Shown here one piece after another: positions 1-5,979 of a stretch of DNA of 6,135 nucleotides (the stretch's first letter is position 1; each line of letters begins with the position of its first letter). The notes under the pieces were generated by a model that saw nothing but the letters and a program-made list of their open reading frames with translations, had not been told where the DNA came from and did no database searches. The position numbers and the translations under genes are program-made. This DNA comes from Xanthobacteraceae bacterium (lineage in GTDB: Bacteria; Pseudomonadota; Alphaproteobacteria; Rhizobiales; Xanthobacteraceae), in assembly GCA_030037185.1 (NCBI GenBank), contig JASHRR010001391.1:1-6135 (forward strand), read 5' to 3'.

Positions 1-790
1 GCAGTCCAACTCATTTGACAAATATAGGTGCACAGCGCCGGCGGTGAGGCCACGGTGGGGAATCCCAGCAAGTAGTCAGTGGCCGATATCTATCGACGCC
101 CGCCCTCTAGACATTGGGAAGCCCCAGACGAATAACGGTCGATGCGGTAACCAACCCGCGAATAAGATTCTGATCAACCGTCGTCTAAAGCCTCATCGCC
201 GGCCCTGTGCACTTGATCGAAAGCAACACCCTGTGGCCAGGGAGGGGAGTTTGTTGCCCGGCCCGTTGACAACGGACATAAGAGTCAGGTGGCGTTCTCG
301 TCTTGTCCTTCCTCCTCGGAAAGGCGCCTGAGCAAGTCGGCATCGCGACTGCTGTACACCAGGTAGCCAACCAACGTGCTGCAACGCGCAAATCGGCAAC
401 TGCGTGAGCCATAGAGGATGCAGCATCCGTCAAGTGTCGGTGTAATGATTGGCTTATTTCTGATGTTTAGATTTCCGTCCACGTCTCCGTCTACGCAGGA
501 ACACCCCCTGCGGACTAACGGGCAGCGCCGGCGTTGCTTGCTGCGTGGGGCTAATCGGCCGTGCCTCACGCAGCCGGCCTTCGCTCCCTTATCAGCCTCC
601 CGCGCGGTCTCAACGCGGGCCAATCTGTCCCGTTCCCGACCCCTGAGAAGAGGTTAGTGGCCGTGCCCGCCGATTTCTAGCGTTGTCTTTCTTCCCCCTT
701 GCTGCCCAGTCAGGGTGCCCCTTGCAGCTCTGCGGAGGGCCGTTGAGCTCATACCGCGAAATCGCAGCGGAGCTCTTTCCAGACGGCCAA
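1..790. other. Long region without a recognisable gene
   Basis: All frames on both strands were read. The open frames here are short, have arginine- and cysteine-rich translations typical of out-of-frame GC-rich DNA, and resemble no family I know. The least random stretch is the C-terminal end of a minus-strand frame stopping at 285, with an acidic tail (LLRRLSEEEGQDENAT), but it has no convincing start or domain. No tRNA, rRNA, transposase or array of repeats was seen. The stretch may be intergenic or decayed sequence; a small novel gene cannot be excluded. Confidence 0.5.
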
Positions 791-794
791 TTCC

Positions 795-823
795 TTGCGA
801 CAGTTGTGGCCGACGACCACAAT
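795..823 (+). promoter_or_regulatory. Possible sigma-70-type promoter with an overlapping inverted repeat
   Basis: TTGCGA at 795-800 and CACAAT at 818-823 are separated by 17 bases, a workable but weak match to -35 and -10 boxes. An inverted repeat, TTGTGG at 804-809 and CCACAA at 817-822, lies over the spacer and -10 box, where a repressor site would be expected. Transcription would begin roughly 60 bases before the first paralogue's ATG. In GC-rich DNA such matches are common by chance, so this is only a candidate. Confidence 0.22.
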
Positions 824-836
824 TAGGAACCCCATA

Positions 837-871
837 AGCGGGGGAGTGTGCGCGTTAGACCTGCCCCCGCT
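837..871 (+). promoter_or_regulatory. GC-rich hairpin in the leader of the first exported-protein gene
   Basis: AGCGGGGG at 837-844 pairs perfectly with CCCCCGCT at 864-871, giving an 8-bp stem, seven pairs of it G-C, with a 19-base loop. It ends 7 bases before the Shine-Dalgarno sequence at 879-886. No T-run follows, so it does not look like a Rho-independent terminator. It could stabilise the mRNA 5' end or affect ribosome access. The pairing is visible in the sequence; any function is inference. Confidence 0.45.
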
Positions 872-890
872 CTGCGCCAAGGAGGTCACC

Positions 891-1799
891 ATGTCCGAAA
901 CGAATTCTGCGGATGCGCTGCGGCCCGCCACAAGGCGCTTCGCAGAGCGGGGTATCAGCCTCGCCGCCGGCGCGGTGCTCGCCCTCGTGGCGGCGGCGAC
1001 GTGGCTCGGTTCGGCCTTGGCCCAGCAGAAGGAGAAGATCCCGGACTTCTCGCTGGACAGCAAATCGGCCTGGCTCATGATCAGCGACAATCTGCTGCCG
1101 CCCGAGAGCGGTCCTGGCCCGGTAACTTTTGACAAGCGTTACCCCTACGTGGACAACCGCGAAGCGCGCCGAACAAATTCGCAGCCCACCTATCGGGTGG
1201 CCGATCTCGCAAACCCGATTCTCAAGCCCTGGGCCGTCGAGCAGCTGAAAAAGGCCAACGACTGGGTGCTCGCTGGAAAAGTCCCGTTCCGCGCCCGCGA
1301 ACGCTGTTACCCGTCCGGCGTTCCCAGCTGGGTCGTCTACACGCTCGCCCAGCCGATCCACATCCTCCAGACACCGACCCACGTCACGATGATCAACGAG
1401 GGCGGCCCGGAGGTACGCCGCATCTGGCTCGACGTGCCACATGCGGCGAATCCCAAGCCGACTTGGTACGGCGACTCGATCGGTCACTACGAAGGGGGCG
1501 ATACGCTGGTGGTGGACACAGTCGGGCTGACGACCAAGACATTTGTCGATCCGTACCTGACGCCCCACACTGAACAGCTGCACGTGATCGAGCGTTACAA
1601 GCTAACCGACGGCGGCAAGGCGATCGACATCTCGATCCACGTCGAGGATCCGGGTGCGTTCACGACGCCATGGAATGCGAAGCAGCGATTCCGGCGCATC
1701 GACCGCGAATGGCAGGAGGACATCTGCCCCGACAACAACGCGGATTTTCTGCACTACGAAGTGGTGCCGCTGCCGCAAGCGAATAAGCCGGATTTCTAG
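891..1799 (+). CDS. Exported protein of an uncharacterised family, paralogue 1
   Basis: 302 residues. The ATG at 891 is chosen because a near-perfect Shine-Dalgarno AAGGAGGT (879-886) sits four bases upstream; an in-frame ATG at 795 lacks one. Residues 1-20 are arginine-bearing, 21-41 hydrophobic, and ALA at 42-44 is a plausible signal-peptidase site, so the protein is probably periplasmic or secreted. The core includes NPILKPWA (108-115), RCYPSGVP (138-145), ILQTP (158-162), VRRIWL (175-180), WYGDSIGHYEGGDTLVVDT (192-210), LHVIERY (230-236) and VEDPGAF (251-257). Only two cysteines are present, C139 and C279, a likely disulfide pair. The tail ends PQANKPDF, matching the paralogue at 5062-5979. 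The family is common in bacteria, but I know no proven activity. The strand-like pattern of the core suggests a beta-rich fold (inference). No enzyme motif is recognised, and no terminator is evident after the stop. Confidence 0.9.
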   Translation: MSETNSADALRPATRRFAERGISLAAGAVLALVAAATWLGSALAQQKEKIPDFSLDSKSAWLMISDNLLPPESGPGPVTFDKRYPYVDNREARRTNSQPTYRVADLANPILKPWAVEQLKKANDWVLAGKVPFRARERCYPSGVPSWVVYTLAQPIHILQTPTHVTMINEGGPEVRRIWLDVPHAANPKPTWYGDSIGHYEGGDTLVVDTVGLTTKTFVDPYLTPHTEQLHVIERYKLTDGGKAIDISIHVEDPGAFTTPWNAKQRFRRIDREWQEDICPDNNADFLHYEVVPLPQANKPDF

Positions 1800-2067
1800 C
1801 GCGGCTAATCGGTGGATCCTGGATTGCGAGGGGATACCCGGATTACGAAGGCGCGCGCAGGAACACGCGAATGGAAGCCGGGTAGTGCGCGTATCAAGTT
1901 TGGTCTGTTCATCGCAGCAGACTAGCGTTGCCTGCCCGCTCAAAACAACACGCCTGCCACCTGCCGACCCTGTAGCCGAGTCGACAAGTCACGATCCGGG
2001 CGGAGCGGGTTGGTCTTCGCAATATCGCCGTCCCGCTTCGTTCCTTCCGGCAAGCGCCGCCGCCGCT
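1800..2067. other. Spacer before the ClpA-like remnant
   Basis: The 268 bases after the first paralogue hold no supported gene. A plus-strand frame stays open from inside that gene through to 2241, but before about 2068 its translation is arginine-, serine- and proline-rich and resembles no family. It therefore looks like an accidental open frame joined to the Clp remnant. No clear terminator hairpin was found. Confidence 0.45.
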
Positions 2068-2294
2068 CCGACCGCGTTTTCCGCTGCGCTTGAATCGACG
2101 CTACATCGGGCCCTCGTCCAACGCCAACCAGCAAAGCATAAGTACGCGACGCTGGAGCATCTCCTGCTAGCCCTGATCGATGACGTGGACGCGTCGGAAG
2201 TGATGAAGGCCTGCAAGGTCGATTTTGGCGCGCTAATGTGAGGCGACATCGACACGACCTGAAAACACTGGTAATCGACGATGGCGAGTCCAGC
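2068..2294 (+). pseudogene. Decayed fragment of a ClpA N-terminal (Clp_N) domain
   Basis: In the frame of 2068-2238 the translation contains FSAALESTLHRALV, then KHKYATLEHLLLALIDD and SEVMKACKVDFGAL. This is a close match to the first half of the Clp_N domain of ClpA, the substrate- and adaptor-binding domain of the ClpAP protease. The usual ATG-led start is absent: the codons read Pro-Thr-Ala-Phe-Ser with no ATG, GTG or TTG beside them. A TGA at 2239 ends the frame. Homology then resumes in another frame at 2256-2294 as DLKTLVIDDGESSA, the next family segment. At least one frame-shifting deletion near 2236-2255 has therefore occurred, with a few residues lost. The second Clp_N repeat and both AAA+ ATPase domains are missing. 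Homology stops just where the next gene begins, so the breakpoint may be a recombination junction. A functional clpA would be expected elsewhere. Confidence 0.8.
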
Positions 2295-2329
2295 GCATGC
2301 GAAATGTGGGCAAGAGCACGGAGGCCGGG

Positions 2330-3238
2330 ATGAGCATTCGGCGGCTTTTTGGTGTGCTCCCGTTCTTCGCGCTGGCGGCCGCGATACCGCTCAGGGCGGA
2401 AACGACGGCAGCGATTCCGGATTTTTCAGGATGGTGGAACCATTCGTCTCTGAATGGCCTGGAGCAGCCGCCCTCGGGACCCGGTCCATTGAGGAACAGG
2501 TCGCGGCTGCGTACGGGGCCCCAAGCTGGCGTCGGCAACGTTTCCGAACTTGTCGGCGATTACACCAACCCGATTCTGCAGCCCTGGGCGGCCGAAGTGG
2601 TGAAGAAGTTCGGCGAAATTTCCCTGGCCGGCGAAGGCTACCCGACGCCGCGCAACCAGTGCTGGCCCGAGCAGGTGCCGTCCGTTTTCCTCAACTACGG
2701 CATGCAAATCCTCCAGCAGCTGGACAAGGTCACGATCCTTTACCCGTTCGATCATCAATTTCGCCAAGTGCGCCTGAATGAGTCCCATCGCACGCCGGTG
2801 ACGCCGTCATGGTACGGCGATTCCGTCGGCCATTACGAAGGCGATGCGCTCGTGGTCGACACCATCGGGATCAAGATCGGGCCGTATTCCATGATCGACT
2901 GGTACGGTACGCCGTATACCGGAGCGCTGCATATCGTCGAGCGCTACCGGCTTCTCGATTACGAGACCATTCAGGCGGCGATTGCCCGAGATGCAAAGGA
3001 GAATCTACAGCAACCCAATCCTGATAATGGACCGCGTGTCGATCCGAATTACAAAGGCAGGGGACTGCAGATCGAGGTGACTATCGAGGACCCGGGCGCT
3101 TTCACGGTGCCCTGGTCGGCGACGGTCACGTTGCGCCGGGCAATCGACGAGTGGCTGGAGGTCGTTTGTGCCGAGAACATGCAGTGGCATCCCGGCACTT
3201 ATTCCAGGGTACCGACGGCGCAACAGCACGAATTCTGA
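2330..3238 (+). CDS. Exported protein of an uncharacterised family, paralogue 2 (divergent, with insertion)
   Basis: 302 residues from the ATG at 2330, which has GGAGG at 2320-2324 five bases upstream and is followed directly by a signal peptide: RR at 4-5, hydrophobic 6-20, likely cleavage after LRA (21-23). An in-frame ATG at 2297 would add 11 polar residues and has no ribosome site. Family motifs are PPSGPGPL (47-54), NPILQPWA (80-87), CWPEQVP (111-117), ILQQ (127-130), WYGDSVGHYEGDALVVDT (161-178), LHIVERYRL (200-208) and TIEDPGAF (251-258). C111 and C280 are the only cysteines and match the pair in the other two paralogues. It has one glycine fewer in the core (EGD for EGGD), about 31 extra residues around 211-242, and a tail ending HEF rather than KPDF, so it is the outlier of the three. 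Location is probably periplasmic or outside the cell; function unknown. It starts right after the Clp remnant. Confidence 0.9.
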   Translation: MSIRRLFGVLPFFALAAAIPLRAETTAAIPDFSGWWNHSSLNGLEQPPSGPGPLRNRSRLRTGPQAGVGNVSELVGDYTNPILQPWAAEVVKKFGEISLAGEGYPTPRNQCWPEQVPSVFLNYGMQILQQLDKVTILYPFDHQFRQVRLNESHRTPVTPSWYGDSVGHYEGDALVVDTIGIKIGPYSMIDWYGTPYTGALHIVERYRLLDYETIQAAIARDAKENLQQPNPDNGPRVDPNYKGRGLQIEVTIEDPGAFTVPWSATVTLRRAIDEWLEVVCAENMQWHPGTYSRVPTAQQHEF

Positions 3239-3276
3239 TCCCCGCGACCAACGCGAAGCAGGCGTTTGCCTCCCAA

Positions 3277-3288
3277 CCGCTATAGCGG
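3277..3288. repeat. 12-base perfect palindrome
   Basis: CCGCTATAGCGG reads the same on both strands. It has no loop, so it is more like a protein-binding half-site pair than a hairpin. It lies about 40 bases after the stop of the second paralogue, not in an obvious promoter. Only one copy was noticed here, and it may be chance. Confidence 0.3.
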
Positions 3289-3571
3289 CCTCACTTACGG
3301 TCGCGACACGTCCGACAACGCCACGATCCGAATCCCGCTGCCCGAGCACCGCAACCGGCCACCCAGCCGTGCAGCCCAACCCCGCGATGGACGCTCGCCG
3401 TTGCATCTGTTTCCCCGCGCGATTTCGAGGAAGCCTATTGCATCGATGAGCCGATCGGGAACGGGTTCCGTGGCGGCGTCGCCAGCGTCGGTTGGCCCCC
3501 AATTGGCCCAAGGCTGAAAACCGCTGGGTCGCAACATTTCGTCCGGTGATTGGGTTCTGCGGACGCGATAT

Positions 3572-3584
3572 GCTCGCTGCGAGC
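3572..3584. terminator. Weak hairpin just after the GST gene
   Basis: GCTCG (3572-3576) and CGAGC (3580-3584) form a 5-bp stem with a 3-base loop, 16 bases beyond the GST stop codon on the minus strand. No T-run follows in the GST direction; on the plus strand the next bases are CTTTCAGCCTTT. It could help end transcription from either side, but it is short and lacks the usual tail. Confidence 0.22.
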
Positions 3585-3600
3585 CTTTCAGCCTTTGAAC

Positions 3601-4377
3601 CTAAGGGGACCGGGCAGCACGCGGTGTTTCAGCCGAGCGTCCTCGATGGAGACGGTAAATCCGGGCCGCCCACTGTGCGGCGGGATGTTTTAGCACGCTC
3701 GCACGGTACTGTTGCAGATAAGACGGCAAATTGGACGGGCAATGGATACTGAATTTCCGGCGGAGCAGTAGCGGTCCTAGCATCGAGGCAGCCGTCAGGT
3801 CCGCGATCGTGAAAGAATGGCCGACGAGATATTCGCGGCCCTGCCGCTGCTGCTCGATCCGGTCTAGCGCTGCCGCAACGCTGGCACGATCCTTTTTCAG
3901 ATTGGCATCAATGATTTTGTGGCGGACACGATAGTAGGTCGGAAAAATCAGCAGTAGCGGCCGTAGTCGGCGATACGCCTCGTCAGGCATGCCCGTGGTC
4001 AACACGCGGAGCGCAATGTCTGGATCCTCACGAAACAACGGTGACATGATGGCGGCGCGCACCGATGGGCCAAGCGTCTCATCGAGATCGTCTTCAAGCG
4101 CAAGCGCGCGCTGACGTGCGACAGCGTCCTGAGGATACAATGCCGGCAGGGGAAAGTGCTCCTCGAGCGCGGCAATGATCCGCGTGGAATCTGCGATGGC
4201 GCGGCCGTCGAGCCAGAGGATGGGCAGCTTGCCCTGCCCCGTCGCGCGCCAGGCGCGGATCAGGTAATCTGGACCGAGAACGCGTCGGCGGTGGGCTATG
4301 CTCTTGTAGTCAAGCGCCCAGCGCACCTTCTCGTTATAGTGCGACAGCGGAATGTGCCACAGCAGCGGATGCTCCAT
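3601..4377 (-). CDS. Glutathione S-transferase family protein
   Basis: 258 residues, the usual length for a soluble bacterial GST. The N-terminal thioredoxin-like domain (about 1-80) begins at the chosen start. It shows PLSHYNEKVRWAL (10-22), with S12 as candidate catalytic or glutathione-contacting residue, then GQGKLPIL (47-54), in which P52 is the expected cis-proline, and IADSTRII (61-68), where D63-S64 match the glutathione-binding acid-serine pair. The all-helical C-terminal domain (about 88-245) includes EYLVGHSFTIADLT (182-195), with the N-capping pair T190 and D193. The likely role is conjugation to, or reduction with, glutathione of an unknown electrophile in the cytoplasm. The frame stays open for 103 codons before this ATG, but that extension resembles nothing and would push the domain inward. 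The ribosome site at 4377 is weak (GAGA), so the start is fairly but not fully sure. No signal peptide. It converges with the second paralogue and sits 684 bases downstream of the third. Confidence 0.87.
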   Translation of the reverse strand: MEHPLLWHIPLSHYNEKVRWALDYKSIAHRRRVLGPDYLIRAWRATGQGKLPILWLDGRAIADSTRIIAALEEHFPLPALYPQDAVARQRALALEDDLDETLGPSVRAAIMSPLFREDPDIALRVLTTGMPDEAYRRLRPLLLIFPTYYRVRHKIIDANLKKDRASVAAALDRIEQQRQGREYLVGHSFTIADLTAASMLGPLLLRRKFSIHCPSNLPSYLQQYRASVLKHPAAQWAARIYRLHRGRSAETPRAARSP

Positions 4378-5061
4378 GGTCTCTGTTTGCAACAGCTGTG
4401 ATGCCTGCCGCGCAAATGTCTGATCCGGCCTACCTTTGGTGTATGCCGAATGCATGTGCCATACGACTACGGGATGGCGGCGCGCCGGTAGAGTCGCTTT
4501 GATAAGCGTCGCTCGCCCCGCGTCCTCGCCCTCCTCTTGGACGCGTGTTCGATGCTCCGACGCGGACGTCCGAATCTGGCCTAACCCGGACGAACGGTCG
4601 GCGTCAATCATCGGCGGCTCATTGAGTATCAGCGGACCTGTTGCGGTCGTTCGCCCGCGACCTGGTTCCCGCCGCCGACAATTCACGCAAAGCCTACGTC
4701 TCGATTATCTCCCAGTGGTTTGGATCGTGAGCAGGCGGAACGCGGAATCCGGCTAGAACGCGATATCGATCCAGAACAAAGTGAGTAAAAGACTCGTCCG
4801 ACAGAAACTTGATCACGATTACGTTGACGGCTGCGGGTGATCAGGCTCTGCTGTGGAGATAAAGGATGCAGGACAGCCCGACATGCTTCGAGTCGAGTGA
4901 GGCTGAACATGCTCGCGACGTGGTTCATGGTGACCCCGGAGACGTTCATTGAGTCGAGCGACGCCGACCGCATCGCTTGCAATTGCTCAACGAGGTAATA
5001 ACGAATGCCGCAGCGGGTTGTTACGGATACATTTCGGGTGACCTCCTGCCCGATAGGCCGA
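4378..5061. other. Long same-strand gap, possibly decayed coding sequence
   Basis: These 684 bases separate the third paralogue from the GST gene, both on the minus strand; the gap is too long to imply a tight operon. No intact gene was recognised. A minus-strand frame open from 5129 to 4683 contains VASMFSLTRLEACRAVL (about 4915-4865), faintly like the start of a LuxR-type helix-turn-helix domain. The adjacent frame at 4840-4694 gives a protein-like 48-codon run. Together they might be a frame-shifted remnant, but neither is convincing. An inverted repeat is listed separately. Confidence 0.4.
4810..4843. repeat. Inverted repeat TGATCAC / GTGATCA
   Basis: TGATCAC at 4810-4816 and GTGATCA at 4837-4843 are perfect inverted copies separated by 20 bases. 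Each contains the palindrome TGATCA, so they can also be read as two copies of one box with centres 28 bases apart. They lie 433 bases upstream of the GST start, in the gap after the third paralogue. A regulator site is possible, but so is chance. Confidence 0.3.
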
Positions 5062-5979
5062 TCAGAAATCCGGTTTGTCGGCCTGCGGAATCGGATGGAG
5101 ATTCTGATCGAAGTAATCCACCCCGGCACTCTCTGCGCAAACCATCTCCGCCATCGCCACCTCGTTCTTGCGCCATGTCTGTTTAAGTGTGAGCGGCCCG
5201 TTGAACGTATCGGGATCTTCGACCGTTACGATCGCGGTCAAAGCCCTACCGTCGTGGCTGATTGTGAACTGCTCGATGACGTGGAGTTTCTCGGAGTGCG
5301 GCGTGCGGAAGGAATCGATGTAGTGATACTTGCCGGCCGCGAGCCCGATCGTGTCGACCACGAGCGTGTCCCCGCCCTCGTAATGGCCGATGGATTCGCC
5401 GAACCAGGACGGCTTGACATTTTCCGAATGCTTGTCGGTAAGATAGATGCGGCGCACAAAATGATCGCGCTCCCATATCATCCATACTTCGTTCGGCGTC
5501 TGGAGGAAATACACAGGTTGGAGAAAAAGGAGTTGGCCAGGCACGCCCCCGGGCCAGCAGCGCGATTGGGATATAAAGGGAAGCGGCCTCTTGCCGCTCA
5601 GCACCTCTTCGTTCGTTGCCTGCATCTGTTCCGCGGCCCAAGGTTTCAAGATCGGATCCTTCGCGTTCACGATCGGGGGGCGGAGCTCACCACCGGTAAA
5701 CAAACGGCCGTTTTGAATTTGACTGTTATAGGGATAGTTAGGATCCGTCTTAATAGGCCCGTGAGCCGAACCCTGCGGAGGGTCGAGCTGAAAATCCCAA
5801 AAGTTCGCGTTCCAGCCGAAATCTCGCGAACCAAGCTGGGGAACGGTTTCCCCGACAGGCCCGGCAGCCGCGGAAACCGACGGAACAAGGGCGACCGCAA
5901 GAAAGCCGGCCACAACACCGCCCGCCAGCAGGCGACTCCGCAATGTCGATACCGGAATGTGTGCTGCAAACGACGACAT
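5062..5979 (-). CDS. Exported protein of an uncharacterised family, paralogue 3
   Basis: 305 residues from the ATG at 5979, which has GGAG (5992-5989) nine bases upstream and leads straight into a signal peptide: arginines at 14 and 16, hydrophobic 18-32, likely cleavage near SVSA (34-37). An in-frame ATG at 6060 would put 27 residues in front of this and is less likely. Motifs are DPILKPWAAEQ (108-118), RCWPGGVP (140-147), FLQTP (158-162), VRRIYL (175-180), WFGESIGHYEGGDTLVVDT (192-210), LHVIEQF (232-238) and VEDPDTF (253-259). The tail ends PQADKPDF. C141 and C281 are the only cysteines and keep the same 140-residue spacing as in the first paralogue. Residues 156-210 align without gaps to the first paralogue with 34 of 55 identical, so these two are the closer pair. 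The product is probably periplasmic or secreted; its activity is unknown. The gene is on the opposite strand to the other two copies. Confidence 0.9.
   Translation of the reverse strand: MSSFAAHIPVSTLRSRLLAGGVVAGFLAVALVPSVSAAAGPVGETVPQLGSRDFGWNANFWDFQLDPPQGSAHGPIKTDPNYPYNSQIQNGRLFTGGELRPPIVNAKDPILKPWAAEQMQATNEEVLSGKRPLPFISQSRCWPGGVPGQLLFLQPVYFLQTPNEVWMIWERDHFVRRIYLTDKHSENVKPSWFGESIGHYEGGDTLVVDTIGLAAGKYHYIDSFRTPHSEKLHVIEQFTISHDGRALTAIVTVEDPDTFNGPLTLKQTWRKNEVAMAEMVCAESAGVDYFDQNLHPIPQADKPDF

Larger units (their letters stand above)
3239..3600. other. Convergent intergenic region
   Basis: These 362 bases lie between two genes that point toward each other. Short open frames exist on both strands but have no recognisable domains. 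One plus-strand frame without an ATG (about 3350-3549, ending at TGA) has a less biased translation than the others and might be a remnant. The stretch also holds a 12-base perfect palindrome and a small hairpin, listed separately. Neither strand shows a classic hairpin-plus-T-run terminator. Confidence 0.45.

Noticed and set aside
285..623. Minus-strand frame of 112 codons with an acidic C-terminus
   Set aside because: The final 30 or so residues look somewhat protein-like, but the rest is Arg/Cys-rich, with no recognisable domain and no good ribosome site.
891..938. Twin-arginine export signal in paralogue 1 (TRRFAER)
   Set aside because: The RR pair is present but the following residues do not match the S/T-R-R-x-F-L-K pattern well; an ordinary Sec signal is the simpler reading.
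855..1583. A 242-codon open frame on the minus strand across paralogue 1
   Set aside because: It is the antisense shadow of a gene with a strong start, signal peptide and paralogues; its translation has no family resemblance.
1654..2241. Plus-strand frame of 195 codons read as one protein ending in the Clp_N segment
   Set aside because: It starts inside paralogue 1 in another frame and only the last 57 residues match a family; the join looks accidental, so only the remnant is annotated.
3259..3271. Small hairpin AGGC-gttt-GCCT after paralogue 2 as a terminator
   Set aside because: Only a 4-bp stem and no T-run; too weak to call.
3350..3549. Plus-strand open frame without ATG in the convergent gap
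   Set aside because: The translation is not obviously artefactual, but it has no start codon, no ribosome site and no family match.
891..4377. A single operon or toxin-antitoxin, defence or secretion system
   Set aside because: The genes lie on both strands with long gaps, and none carries motifs of such systems; grouping them functionally would be speculation.
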